The position numbers and the translations under genes were made by a program. 64,000 bases of DNA, taken from contig NZ_CP136624.1 of NCBI RefSeq assembly GCF_032917945.1, positions 8,975,001 through 9,039,000 on the forward strand, read 5' to 3'. Under the pieces are notes generated by a model. That model saw only the letters and a program-made list of their open reading frames with translations, was not told where the DNA came from and searched no databases. The DNA comes from Bradyrhizobium sp. sBnM-33. GTDB lineage: Bacteria; Pseudomonadota; Alphaproteobacteria; Rhizobiales; Xanthobacteraceae. Shown here in pieces: positions 9,306 through 19,233 of this stretch; position 1 is the first letter of the stretch, and each line of letters begins with the position of its first letter.

Positions 9306-9824
9306 ATGATGATGTCGCAGAAGCTCGTAATTTTGGCAGGGCTCCCGGGTTCCGGGAAGAGCACGCTGGCGGAAGGGCTTTCGCGGCATTTTTCGCTGCC
9401 GCTGTTTTCTGTCGATCCGATCGAGGCCGCGATGTGGCGCAGCGGCCTGCCCCGGGATCACACGGGAATTGCGGCATATGTCGTTGCTCAAGCATTGGCC
9501 GAAGAGCATCTGCGGCTGGGGCAGTCGGTTATTATTGACGCCGTCAATCCGGTTGAGGCGCCACGCGCCGCCTGGCGAAATCTCGCCGAAAAACATCGCG
9601 CGAATTTGTCGATCATCGAGTGCATTTGCGTGGACGAGGCGACGCACCGCCGGCGCATTGAAGCGCGAATGCGTCAAATCGAGGGAATGACCGAGATCAC
9701 CTGGGCCGAAGTCGAAAAACGGCGTACCGGCTATGAGGCCTGGATCGATGCACGGCTGACGCTGGATACCTCGGCACACCCGCCTGAACGACTACTCGCC
9801 GAAGCCATCGGCTACTTGGCGTGA
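9306..9824 (+). CDS. P-loop kinase-like ATP-binding protein
   Basis: 172 aa. Walker A GLPGSGKSTLAEGL sits at residues 12-25. The pattern SVIIDAVNP (near 77) and CICVDEATHRRRIEARMRQ (near 108) resembles the AAA_33/zeta-toxin-like small-molecule kinase group, with Asp and Arg residues of a lid. Such proteins phosphorylate small metabolites or polynucleotide ends in the cytosol; the substrate here is unknown. Three consecutive ATG codons at 9306, 9309 and 9312 make the exact start uncertain. No antitoxin-like partner is adjacent. Confidence 0.75.
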   Translation: MMMSQKLVILAGLPGSGKSTLAEGLSRHFSLPLFSVDPIEAAMWRSGLPRDHTGIAAYVVAQALAEEHLRLGQSVIIDAVNPVEAPRAAWRNLAEKHRANLSIIECICVDEATHRRRIEARMRQIEGMTEITWAEVEKRRTGYEAWIDARLTLDTSAHPPERLLAEAIGYLA

Positions 9825-9959
9825 TGCTATCCACCAGCTTCCTGTGAAGATCGCCAGAGACGGTAGAACCGTTTTCGCAACTGTGAGACAATCACTGAAG
9901 CGAAGGTGAAGTTCCGGTTGAACGCGGGGTCGGACCGACCCTAATGCCATAGCAGCTCG

Positions 9960-10415
9960 ATGGATCGTCCGATGCGATACTGGGCACGCTTCAGATGGGC
10001 CGCCGCCGTGGCGCTGCTGGTTGCGGTCTCCCCAATCAGGACGCAGGCACTGGATATGCCGAGCCCCTTTGTCCAGGAGGTGCTCATCAAGAGCATTCTG
10101 GTGACGCTCAACGACGCGGTGGCATCGGACAATTTCACGGTCCTCCACGCCAAGATTTCAAAGCCGTTTCGCGATCAGTTTCCGCCCGACAAGCTGCGGG
10201 CTGTCTTCAAGGACCTAGTCGAGAAGCACGCCGTGTTCGACGCGATCGTCGCCAGCCCAGTCATTCCGGAGGAGGACGCAAAGATCGATGACAAGGGCGT
10301 GCTGCGCCTGAAGGGCCGCTTCGATACCACACCGAAAAAGGTGAAGTACCAGCTCGGCTTCATTCCCTCCGACGGCCAGTGGAAGCTCTCTGGCGTCACG
10401 ATCGATATTGAATAG
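9960..10415 (+). CDS. Exported protein of unknown function
   Basis: 151 aa (147 aa if the in-frame ATG at 9972 is used). A basic start followed by AAAVALLVAVSPIRTQA is a signal peptide with likely cleavage after TQA, so it is periplasmic. The mature part is about 120 aa: FVQEVLIKSILVTLNDAVASDNFTVL, then KISKPFRDQFPPDKL, and a C-terminal beta-rich LKGRFDTTPKKVKYQLGFIPSDGQWKLSGVTIDIE. I do not recognise a catalytic motif. The overall pattern resembles NTF2/DUF4864-like small folds, which is a weak inference. Confidence 0.7.
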   Translation: MDRPMRYWARFRWAAAVALLVAVSPIRTQALDMPSPFVQEVLIKSILVTLNDAVASDNFTVLHAKISKPFRDQFPPDKLRAVFKDLVEKHAVFDAIVASPVIPEEDAKIDDKGVLRLKGRFDTTPKKVKYQLGFIPSDGQWKLSGVTIDIE

Positions 10416-10456
10416 TCCCGTCATGTCAGGAATAAGCGCGCAATGCGCGGAGGCGC

Positions 10457-11809
10457 TCAGAACGCCGTCCCTGCCCGCTTCGGCTTCGGATACTCGGCGT
10501 CGGTTTCGCGCGGCAGCGGCGTGATCTTCAGCGCCGTAATGCGGTTGCGCTCGCGGCGCAGCACGCGGAAACGGCAGCCGTGGAAGGTAAAATTCTGGCC
10601 ACGTTCGGGAATCGAGCGCGCCTCGTGAATCACGAGACCGGCGACCGTGGTTGCCTCCTCGTCGGGCAGATGCCAGTTCATAGCGCGGTTGAGATCGCGG
10701 ATCGGCACGGAGCCATCCACCACGACGGAGCCGTCGGCCTGGACGCGGACGCCGGCGACCACGACGTCATGCTCGTCGGAAATATCACCGACGATCTCTT
10801 CCAGAACGTCCTCCAGCGTCACCATGCCTTCGACCTCGCCATATTCGTCTACGACGAGCGCGAAGTGGGTTTTGCGGCGGCGGAACGCCTTCAACTGCTC
10901 CGATAGCGGCCGCATCTCCGGCACGAACCAGGGCGGGCGCATGATGGCCGAAACGTTGATGTGCGAGGTATCGCCGTCGGAAGCACGGATCGCGCGCAAG
11001 AGATCCTTGGCGTGCAGCACGCCGATGATGTTCTCCGGCTTGTCGCGCCACAACGGGATCCGGGTGTATTCTGTGGCCAGCACCTCGCCCACCAGTTCGT
11101 CCGGCGGCAGGTCGGCATTGATCATCACCATCGCAGTGCGGTGGACCATGACATCTGACACGGCGAGGTCGCCAAAGCGGAAGACATTTTGAAGGTATTC
11201 GGCCTCCCCGCTTTCGATCCCGCCGTGCTCGGCCGATTCTTCTACCAGCCCTTCGATCTCGGAGTCCGTGAGGATTTCATGTTGCGAGGATTCCTGCACA
11301 CCGAGCAGGCGCAAGATCGCACGTGACGCGCTGTTGAGCAGCCAATTGAGCGGATAGAAAACCAGAAAGGACAGATAGAGCGGATAGGCGATCCATTGCG
11401 ATACCGGCATCGGCTCCCTGATCGCCAGCGTCTTCGGCACCTGCTCGCCGACGACGATATGCAGCGAGGAGAACACCAGGAACCCGGCCAGGAACGACAC
11501 GAAGTGCAAGGTGGCTTCCGACATTCCGAGCGGAATGAGCAGCGGCTCCAGCAGAGCCGAAACCGTGGGCTCGCCAACCCAGCCGAGGCCGAGCGAGGCC
11601 ATGGTGATGCCGAGTTGGCAACACGCGAGATAGGCCTCGATGTTGCCCATCATGCTTTGCAGGAGGTGAGCGCCAAAACGATTCTGTTCGACCATCGCCC
11701 TGATGCGAAACCCGCGGCTCTTGACCAGCGCAAACTCGGCGGCCACGTAAAACGCGTTGGCGGCGAGCAGCAAGGTCGCGAGCAGCAGATTGAACGCGGT
11801 CGAACTCAT
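10457..11809 (-). CDS. Hemolysin-family (CNNM/CorC-type) membrane protein with CBS pair
   Basis: 450 aa. Start MSSTAFNLLLATLLLAANAFYVAAEFALVKSR at 11809 with GAGGAA just upstream; the longer frame reaches into aroB and is rejected. Layout: CNNM transmembrane domain (about residues 1-190, LGWVGEP and GEQVPKTLAIREP conserved), paired CBS domains (about 205-330, MVHRTAMVMINADLPPDEL and GVLHAKDLL, then VVDEYGEVEGMVTLEDVLEEIVGDISDEHD), and a C-terminal CorC_HlyC domain. These proteins sit in the inner membrane and are linked to Mg/Co transport or membrane damage resistance. Ordering beside aroB-aroK is common in this group. Confidence 0.93.
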   Translation of the reverse strand: MSSTAFNLLLATLLLAANAFYVAAEFALVKSRGFRIRAMVEQNRFGAHLLQSMMGNIEAYLACCQLGITMASLGLGWVGEPTVSALLEPLLIPLGMSEATLHFVSFLAGFLVFSSLHIVVGEQVPKTLAIREPMPVSQWIAYPLYLSFLVFYPLNWLLNSASRAILRLLGVQESSQHEILTDSEIEGLVEESAEHGGIESGEAEYLQNVFRFGDLAVSDVMVHRTAMVMINADLPPDELVGEVLATEYTRIPLWRDKPENIIGVLHAKDLLRAIRASDGDTSHINVSAIMRPPWFVPEMRPLSEQLKAFRRRKTHFALVVDEYGEVEGMVTLEDVLEEIVGDISDEHDVVVAGVRVQADGSVVVDGSVPIRDLNRAMNWHLPDEEATTVAGLVIHEARSIPERGQNFTFHGCRFRVLRRERNRITALKITPLPRETDAEYPKPKRAGTAF

Positions 11810-11870
11810 ATATTCCTCGTGACGGCCCCGGCCCCGCGCGACGCTCGCGTCAAGCCGCCCGATAATTCCC

Positions 11871-13009
<1,139 letters not shown>

Positions 13010-13013
<4 letters not shown>

Positions 13014-13639
13014 GGCGTGACGTTCATCCCGTCGGTTGTTGGCTGGGCGGCCGGGGCGCCGGCACACAGCCGGGCGCGCAGGGCCTCGATGCATTCGTCG
13101 ACGATTCGATCATGCGGCACGTCGCGAGACAGAATGGTCACGTCGGCGCTCCGGTAGACCGGCTCGCGCGCTTCGAGCAGACGGCTGACGGTCGCAACCG
13201 GATCCTCGGTCTGCAGCAGCGGCCGGTCGGCGCGGCGCTTCACGCGCTTCATAATGATGTCGACGTCCGCCTTGAGCCAGATCGAGACCGCCCTGTCGCG
13301 GATGCGGGTGCGGGTCTCCTCGCGCATGAAGGCGCCGCCGCCGGTGGCGATCACGGCCGGACCGCTATCGAGCAGCCGCGCAATCACCCGCGCCTCGCCG
13401 TCCCGGAAATGCGGCTCGCCATGGGTTTCGAAAATATCCGGGATCGACATGCCGGCGGCCGCCTCGATCTCGATATCGGCGTCGAGGAACGGCAGGCGCA
13501 ACCGCGCCGCCAGCCGTCGGCCGATGGTCGACTTGCCGGCCCCCATCATGCCAACCAGCACAACCGAACGCCGTGCCAGGGCCGACGTAATGTCGGCCTC
13601 CTGGGGGGCGCTCGCCTGCGCCGGTGCGATCTCGGACAT
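13010..13639 (-). CDS. aroK: Shikimate kinase
   Basis: 209 aa, start MSEIAPAQ at 13639, giving a 30-residue N-terminal extension before the kinase core. Walker A GMMGAGKSTIGRRLA near residues 37-51, shikimate-binding DADIEIEAAAGMSIPDIFETHGEPHFR (about 61-87), the GGG loop IATGGGAFM near 107, lid Arg RRADRPLL near 140. It phosphorylates shikimate at O-3. It overlaps aroB by 4 nt and forms an operon with it. Confidence 0.96.
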
Positions 13640-13782
13640 CAAAAAAACTCTGTGGTTTTGCGGATTTCCACCGCTCCGCGACACCTATACTACCCCGACT
13701 GACGCGGTTGCCAGAGACTCTTGCCACGGGGATGGGAACATGTTGGATGATTTCATTGGTTAATTCGCCGCTCTGAGCCCCC

Positions 13783-13929
13783 ATGCCCAGCTTGTTCCGT
13801 TTTCTGACGGTCGTCGGCGTGATCGCCGGGGTGATCTATGGCGTGATTTTCGCGCTGGCGAATTTCGTCAATCCAAGCCCCCGGGAAATGACGGTCACCA
13901 TTCCCGCAGACAAGTTCCTCAAGAGATAG
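13783..13929 (+). CDS. Small single-pass membrane protein, 48 aa
   Basis: ATG 13783 to TAG 13929 encodes 48 aa. A hydrophobic helix RFLTVVGVIAGVIYGVIFALANF is followed by a short polar tail (PSPREMTVTIPADKFLKR). One N-terminal membrane helix and a periplasmic or cytosolic tail are the only visible features. It lies alone, divergent from aroK. Codon use is GC-rich in third position like its neighbours, which supports a real gene. Function unknown; I believe similar short ORFs occur in related genomes but could not check. Confidence 0.6.
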   Translation: MPSLFRFLTVVGVIAGVIYGVIFALANFVNPSPREMTVTIPADKFLKR

Positions 13930-13961
13930 CCGCTGGTTGCGAGGATCAGACGGCTGGCAAA

Positions 13962-14543
13962 TTAGCGACTGAGCGCTTTGCGCAGCAGACGCAGGAACAG
14001 CCGCGTATCTTCGAGCAGATCGTGGCCCGCGACTTGCGCGTCCTTGATACCCTCCGTGGCCGCAACAATGATGGCGGCTAGATCGGCAGGCGTGGCATGC
14101 AGAGCATCCAAGGTGATCGCACCTGTCGCCTGCGCATTGGTTAGCGCTTGAGCAAGGAGGGCCACCAGCTCGGCGCGCGCCGCCAGCGTGACGTTTCGGG
14201 CCAATGCCATATTGGTTTCGAACAGTTCCGCCGCGTCGCCGCTGCCGGCGAACGGCGCGATTAATTCCCGCTGGAAAGCGGCAATAGCCGTTTCAATCCG
14301 ACTGAAAACATCGCCGTCACCAGCGAGCGCGGCTTCGACCTTTCGCATTGCCCGGGCGTGCGCCCGGGCCGACCCCGCCCGAAACAGTTCTTCTTTGCTG
14401 CTGAAGCTCAGATAGAGCGCCGCCCGAGACATGCCCGCCGCGCGCGCGATGTCGGCCATCGATGTCTTGCGGAAGCCGTGACGCACGAAGACCGGAAGCG
14501 CCGCGTCGAGAATGGTCTCAGATTTTTGGTCGCCCTGATTCAT
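13962..14543 (-). CDS. TetR/AcrR family transcriptional regulator
   Basis: 193 aa. The N-terminal TetR helix-turn-helix is clear: ILDAALPVFVRHGFRKTSMADIARAAGMSRAALYLSFSSKEELF (about residues 10-53). The C-terminal ligand domain is variable and includes LAAIIVAATEGIKDAQVAGHDLLEDTRLFLRLL. It faces a divergent SnoaL-like gene across 84 bp containing two 13-bp palindromes, so it probably represses itself and that neighbour. The inducer is unknown. Confidence 0.9.
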   Translation of the reverse strand: MNQGDQKSETILDAALPVFVRHGFRKTSMADIARAAGMSRAALYLSFSSKEELFRAGSARAHARAMRKVEAALAGDGDVFSRIETAIAAFQRELIAPFAGSGDAAELFETNMALARNVTLAARAELVALLAQALTNAQATGAITLDALHATPADLAAIIVAATEGIKDAQVAGHDLLEDTRLFLRLLRKALSR

Positions 14544-14555
14544 GCGAGACAGATT

Positions 14556-14601
14556 GACAGTGTTTGTCTAATCCGTCAAAGACGAATGGACAATTATTGT
14601 C
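14556..14601. promoter_or_regulatory. Paired TetR-type operator candidates
   Basis: GACAGTGTTTGTC (14556-14568, imperfect) and GACAATTATTGTC (14589-14601, perfect about its central T) share the half-sites GACA and TGTC. Their centres are 33 bp apart, near three helical turns. They lie between the divergent TetR and SnoaL-like genes. Binding by that TetR is inferred. Confidence 0.5.
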
Positions 14602-14627
14602 TATCTGTTTAACCGCGGACAACACCG

Positions 14628-15038
14628 ATGCCAACGCACACCACCGACACGGACTCCTCACCGGAAGCCGAGCACATCCGCAACGCCGAACGATCGCGGC
14701 TTCGCGCCCTGGTCGCCGGCGAAATGGAGGCGGCGGGGCCGCTTCATGCGTCCGAGTTCCAGTTGATTACGCCGATCGGAATACCGCTATCCAAGGACGA
14801 ATATTTGGGCGCGATCGCGAGTGGCCAGATCAAATATCTCATGTGGGAACCCGGACTTATCGCCGTACGGCAGCACAAGGGCCATGCAGTGATTCGGTAT
14901 CGCGCCAGGCTCGAGATCGTGTTCGATGGCCGCCAGGTCGCCCCTGGCGATTACTGGCACACCGACACTTACGAATATCACGACGGGCGGTGGATGGTCG
15001 TCTGGTCGCAGGCCACGGCGATCAGTCAAATGTCCTAG
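14628..15038 (+). CDS. NTF2/SnoaL-like (DUF4440-type) protein
   Basis: 136 aa. The pattern RSRLRALVAGEMEAAGPLHASEFQLITPIGIPLSKDEYLGAIASG, followed by strands HAVIRYRARLEI and YWHTDTYEYHDGRWMVVWSQATAI, is that of nuclear-transport-factor-2-like proteins with a cone fold and a deep pocket. There is no signal peptide. Its role may be a small-molecule binding or isomerase-type activity, but no catalytic residue pair can be assigned. Divergent from and likely controlled by the TetR gene. Confidence 0.75.
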   Translation: MPTHTTDTDSSPEAEHIRNAERSRLRALVAGEMEAAGPLHASEFQLITPIGIPLSKDEYLGAIASGQIKYLMWEPGLIAVRQHKGHAVIRYRARLEIVFDGRQVAPGDYWHTDTYEYHDGRWMVVWSQATAISQMS

Positions 15039-15116
15039 CGTTCCGAATGCTTGTGCAAGCGCGTGTTTGATTTGAAAAGGCCTCCGTCCTGCCCGGGTCA
15101 TGCGGTATCATAGCGA

Positions 15117-16073
15117 ATGCGCACGACACCCTCCGACACGAAGCTGATCAACCTGTTCCTCGACATGCTCGCGGCGGAACAGGGCGCAGGCGACAATACG
15201 CTCGATGCCTATCGCCGCGACCTCACAGATTTCTCCGAATTTCTTGGGCAAGCCGGGCAAAACTTTACCCGTGCCGGGACCGACGTGCTGCGCGACTACC
15301 TCGCCGATCTCGACACGCGTGGCTTCAAATCCTCCAGCGTGGCGCGGCGGCTGTCGGCGATGCGGCATCTGTTCCGCTTCCTGCTCAACGAGCGCATCCG
15401 TGCCGACGATCCGGCGGCGATCCTGTCCGGCCCCAAGCGCGGCCGCGGGCTGCCGAAGGTGCTGTCGATATCGGACGTCGACCGCATGCTGACGCGGGCC
15501 AAGGAATTGACCGAGGCCGAGAACGCCTCGCCGCAGCAGCGGCTGCGCGCGATGCGGCTGTATTGCCTTTTGGAGGTGCTCTACGCCACCGGCTTGCGCG
15601 TCTCGGAGCTGGTGGCGTTGCCGTTGTCGGCCGCGCGGCGCGATGCCCGCATGATCATGGTACGCGGCAAGGGCAACAAGGAGCGGCTGGTGCCGCTCAA
15701 CGAAGCCTCAAGGCAGGCGATGGCCGATTACCTCGCCGCGATGGAAGCGCTCAGGCCCGAGAAGAAGAAAAATACCGCCGCATCAAAGTGGCTGTTTCCC
15801 TCTTTCGGTGAGAGCGGCCATCTGACGCGGCAGCACTTTGCGCGCGACTTGAAGGAACTGGCGGCGGCGTCCGGCCTCGCGCCGCGGCTGGTCTCGCCGC
15901 ACGTGCTGCGCCACGCCTTTGCCAGCCATTTGCTGCACAACGGCGCGGACCTGCGCATCGTGCAGACCCTGCTCGGCCACACCGACATATCGACCACGCA
16001 GATCTATACCCATGTGGTCGAGGAGCGGCTGAAGAGCCTGGTGCGCGACCTGCACCCGCTGGCGGAGAAGTAA
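15117..16073 (+). CDS. xerD: Site-specific tyrosine recombinase XerD
   Basis: 318 aa. N-terminal SAM-like domain (INLFLDMLAAEQGAGDNTLDAYRRDLTDF) and C-terminal catalytic domain. Catalytic residues: Arg in YATGLRVSELV (near 165), Lys in VRGKGNKERLVPL (near 187), HxxR in SPHVLRHAFASHL (near 263), GHTDISTTQIYTHV with His and the nucleophilic Tyr (near 288-301). Chromosome dimer resolution at dif together with XerC is the family role. The core-genome setting beside accA supports housekeeping XerD rather than a phage integrase. A palindromic repeat follows directly. Confidence 0.95.
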   Translation: MRTTPSDTKLINLFLDMLAAEQGAGDNTLDAYRRDLTDFSEFLGQAGQNFTRAGTDVLRDYLADLDTRGFKSSSVARRLSAMRHLFRFLLNERIRADDPAAILSGPKRGRGLPKVLSISDVDRMLTRAKELTEAENASPQQRLRAMRLYCLLEVLYATGLRVSELVALPLSAARRDARMIMVRGKGNKERLVPLNEASRQAMADYLAAMEALRPEKKKNTAASKWLFPSFGESGHLTRQHFARDLKELAAASGLAPRLVSPHVLRHAFASHLLHNGADLRIVQTLLGHTDISTTQIYTHVVEERLKSLVRDLHPLAEK

Positions 16074-16079
16074 GGAAGC

Positions 16080-16204
16080 GTAGCCCGGATGGAGCGGAGC
16101 GAAATCCGGGGACTATCTCGCATCTGGATCGACCGGTCCCGGATTGCGCGGAGCCTGTCATCGGGCGCGCGTTCGCGCGACCCGTTGGCTCCATCCGGGC
16201 TACG
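16080..16204. repeat. Palindromic repeat of the TAGCCCGGATGGAGC class with embedded 40-bp module
   Basis: The outer ends are inverted (TAGCCCGGATGGAGC at 16081 and GCTCCATCCGGGCTA ending near 16202). Inside, 16150-16189 carries a 40-bp module that is nearly identical in reverse orientation to 54597-54636 and 61559-61598. It follows xerD and has no coding capacity. Possible roles: transcript end or mobile repeat unit. Confidence 0.75.
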
Positions 16205-16434
16205 AGACTTCGGCATCCGGGACACGGAGATATCGCCGCGCGCGCCTCATTCGCCTTGACTTCCGCGGCTTCTCCCCCGAAACAGCCGTCCCGCCCGCGG
16301 CCTTGTTTGGCGCGCTTTCGGCAAGCCGGGTCACCCGGACCGAAATGCACGCTAAATCATTGAAGATGCGTGCTTTCCTGGAGCGAATCGAAAACCGCTT
16401 CGCCTGACAGCACGTTGTTTCCTATATTGTCTCG

Positions 16435-17397
16435 ATGCCGGAACAGATGCGCAGCTATCTCGACTTCGAAAAACCAGTCGCCGAACTCGAGTCAAAGATC
16501 GACGAATTGCGCGCGCTGGCGGCGTCCGGCAGCGACATCGGCGACGAGATTGCGCGCATCGAGGACAAGGCGCAGCAGGCGCTGGCCGATCTTTATGCCA
16601 ATTTGACGCCGTGGCAGAAGACGCTGGTGGCGCGCCATCCGCAGCGCCCGCACTTCACCGATTTCGTCAAGGCGCTGATCACGGAATTCACGCCGATGGC
16701 GGGTGACCGCAAGTTCGGCGAGGACGAGGCGCTGATGGGTGGCTTCGGCCGCTTCCGCGGCGACAGCATCTGCGTCGTCGGCCAGGAAAAGGGCGCCTCG
16801 ACCGAGGGCCGCATCAAACACAATTTCGGCATGGCCCGGCCTGAAGGCTATCGCAAGGCCGTGCGACTGATGGAGCTGGCCGATCGTTTCGGTATTCCCG
16901 TGCTGTCGATCGTCGATTCCGCCGGCGCCTATCCTGGCATCGGCGCCGAGGAACGCGGCCAGGCGGAAGCGATCGCGCGCTCCACCGATGCCTGCCTGTC
17001 GCTCGGCGTACCCAATGTCGCGATCATCACCGGCGAAGGCATGTCGGGCGGCGCGATCGCCATCACCACCGCGAATAAGGTTTTGATGTTCGAACACGCG
17101 ATCTACAGCGTGATCTCGCCGGAAGCGGCCTCCTCGATCCTGTGGCGCGACGGCACCAAGGCGCAGGAAGCCGCCACCAGCATGAAGATAACAGCGCAAG
17201 ACATGCTGCGATTCGGCGTGATCGATCAGATCCTGAAAGAGCCCGCCGGCGGCGCCCACCGCGATTCAGCGGCGATGATTTCAGCCACGGGCGATGCCAT
17301 TGCCGAGGCCTTCAACGACCTCCGCAATCTCGACGCAGATGCTGTCCGCCGACACCGGCGGCAAAAATTCCTCGATATCGGTCGCAAGCTCGGCTGA
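16435..17397 (+). CDS. accA: Acetyl-CoA carboxylase carboxyltransferase subunit alpha
   Basis: 320 aa, start MPEQMRSYLDFEKPVAELE. With AccD it transfers the carboxyl group from biotin-BCCP to acetyl-CoA, the first committed step of fatty acid synthesis. Family blocks: DFVKALITEFTPMAGDRKFGED (about 76-97), GHLKG-like VVGQEKGAS, NFGMARPEGYRKAVRLMELADRFGIPVLSIVDSAGAYPGIGAEERGQ (about 130-175), GEGMSGGAIAIT and MFEHAIYSVISPEAASSILWRD near 222-243. Complete. The 230 bp before it hold nothing I can assign. Confidence 0.97.
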   Translation: MPEQMRSYLDFEKPVAELESKIDELRALAASGSDIGDEIARIEDKAQQALADLYANLTPWQKTLVARHPQRPHFTDFVKALITEFTPMAGDRKFGEDEALMGGFGRFRGDSICVVGQEKGASTEGRIKHNFGMARPEGYRKAVRLMELADRFGIPVLSIVDSAGAYPGIGAEERGQAEAIARSTDACLSLGVPNVAIITGEGMSGGAIAITTANKVLMFEHAIYSVISPEAASSILWRDGTKAQEAATSMKITAQDMLRFGVIDQILKEPAGGAHRDSAAMISATGDAIAEAFNDLRNLDADAVRRHRRQKFLDIGRKLG

Positions 17398-17688
17398 TCG
17401 CCGCGTCCATATCTCATCTCGCTTGATGCGGTCGCCCGCGCGTGCCCGCCCCAATTGTTAACGACCTCTAAACGGCCATTATTTTCGCCAGCGCGCATGA
17501 TTCGGCCGCAATTAGGCCCAGAGCCCGGTCTTTAGTTTCTGTTGACCATGCCTGCCGCGGCAACCGCTGGACGGCCCCGTTCGGGTTGCGGCGCAGGGGG
17601 GCAATGGATAATATTTTAGACAATGGCTTCAGGGCATGTCGCTGTGATTTGGGGTGCGAGAATGCCCGGTGGGTGTGGAGCTTAGCCT
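17398..17688. other. Intergenic stretch before the L,D-transpeptidase gene
   Basis: About 290 bp with no ORF of coding character. It becomes A/T-richer near 17455-17550 (runs such as CCAATTGTTAACGACC and GGATAATATTTTAGAC), where a promoter for the next gene is plausible. No firm -35/-10 pair or terminator was found. Confidence 0.5.
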
Positions 17689-19173
17689 TTGATTAACCGC
17701 TCGCTGGTTCGCGCGCTCGTCACGTCGGCTGTCCTCGTGGGCGCAGGCGTGCTGATGGCCGGCTGCAACAGCGACCAAATCTCGCTCGCCAACAACGCCA
17801 AGGCCAACCAGCCGGTCCCGCCAAAGCTGATCGCCGATATGGCGGCGAAGGACATGGACCTGCAGTCGCCGATCCTGGTCCGGCTGTTCAAGCAGGAAGC
17901 CGAACTCGAGATCTGGAAGCAGGACCGCTCCGGCCGCTTTGCGCTGCTCAAGACGTATCCGATCTGCCGCTGGTCAGGCGACCTCGGACCGAAGATCAAG
18001 GAAGGCGACCGCCAGGCGCCCGAAGGCTTCTATTCGATCTCGCCGGCGCAGATGAATCCGCAGTCGGCCTATTACCTCTCCTTCAACACCGGCTATCCCA
18101 ACGCGTTCGACAAGGCGCTGGGACGTACCGGCTCGCAACTGATGGTGCATGGCGACTGCTCCTCGCGCGGCTGCTACGCGATGACCGACGAGCAGATCGC
18201 GGAGATCTATTCGCTGGGCCGCGAATCCTTCTTCGGCGGCCAGAAGTCGTTCCAGTTGCAGGCCTATCCGTTCCGGATGACGCCGGCCAACATGGCCAAG
18301 CACCGCAACAACCCGCACATGCCGTTCTGGAAAATGATCAAGGAAGGCAATGATCATTTCGAAGTGACGCGGCAGGAGCCGAAGGTCGATTTCTGCGAAA
18401 AGAAGTATGTGTTCGATGCGGCCAAGCCGCCGAACGCGACCAAGGACCCGGTGTTCGACGCCTCCGCCAAATGCCCAGCCTATGTGATCCCAGATGAAAT
18501 CGCCGACGCTGTGCGGGAGAAGCAGGCGACCGACCTCGCCGAAACCGCCAGACTGATCGCGAAAGGCACTCCCGTCGCCCGAATCAACACCGGCATCGAC
18601 GGCGGCATGCACAGGGTGTTCGCCGCCCGCGTGCCCGAAGGCAGCACCGGGCTTTCGGAACCCGGCGACGGCTCAAGCCTGTCGCTGATGGCGCGCGCGC
18701 CCGGCACCGTTCCCTCCCACGTCAATCCGCCGAAAGCTCCGTCCGAAAACCTGCTAATGGGTCCGCCCGAGCAGCCGAAACTGGTCGCAGCACCGGCTGC
18801 TGCATCTGCTCCCGCCCCTGCCGCAGCTTCGACGCGAGTCGCCAATGCGGCGCCGACGGCGCAAGATGACGGGTTCTTCTCCGGCCTCGCCCGCAAGGTC
18901 GGCCTTGGTGGCGCAGCTGACGCCACCGCCAGCACCCCGCCATCTAAACCGAAGGCAGCCGAGACCAAGCAGGCGCCGCGGCCGGAAGCCGCTGCGCCGA
19001 AGACGACGACGGCAGCGAAACCCGAGGCCAAACACGCCGCCGCCAGCCGCCCGCCGCTGAAGCCGTCGGTGTCGGATAGCCCGGCACCTGCCGCCAAGGA
19101 CAATCAAGTCGCAGGCTCCGCACCGATCATCTCCACGAACTCGTTCGACAGCCGCTTCGGGGCGGTGAAGTAA
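17689..19173 (+). CDS. L,D-transpeptidase (YkuD/YafK-like) lipoprotein
   Basis: 494 aa from a TTG start with GTGGAG about 8 nt upstream. A lipoprotein signal ends in the lipobox LMAGC (Cys near residue 26), so it is anchored in the periplasm. The YkuD domain spans about residues 60-215: ELEIWKQDRSGRFALLKTYPICRWSG, then QAPEGFYSISPAQMNP and the catalytic motif HGDCSSRGCYAMTD (His and Cys). The last 170 residues are Ala/Pro-rich and probably disordered, ending NSFDSRFGAVK. These enzymes form 3-3 crosslinks or attach or release envelope proteins. Confidence 0.88.
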   Translation: MINRSLVRALVTSAVLVGAGVLMAGCNSDQISLANNAKANQPVPPKLIADMAAKDMDLQSPILVRLFKQEAELEIWKQDRSGRFALLKTYPICRWSGDLGPKIKEGDRQAPEGFYSISPAQMNPQSAYYLSFNTGYPNAFDKALGRTGSQLMVHGDCSSRGCYAMTDEQIAEIYSLGRESFFGGQKSFQLQAYPFRMTPANMAKHRNNPHMPFWKMIKEGNDHFEVTRQEPKVDFCEKKYVFDAAKPPNATKDPVFDASAKCPAYVIPDEIADAVREKQATDLAETARLIAKGTPVARINTGIDGGMHRVFAARVPEGSTGLSEPGDGSSLSLMARAPGTVPSHVNPPKAPSENLLMGPPEQPKLVAAPAAASAPAPAAASTRVANAAPTAQDDGFFSGLARKVGLGGAADATASTPPSKPKAAETKQAPRPEAAAPKTTTAAKPEAKHAAASRPPLKPSVSDSPAPAAKDNQVAGSAPIISTNSFDSRFGAVK

Positions 19174-19233
19174 GGCGCGGCAACACCTTCATAGCCGGAT
19201 CAGCCATCGACGCCGGCGCTCCTTCGGCGAACG

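Noticed and set aside
15117..16073. XerD as integrase of the accessory segment at 33.6-41.5 kb
   Set aside because: It is 17 kb away, in a core-gene setting beside accA, and has the sequence of the housekeeping recombinase.
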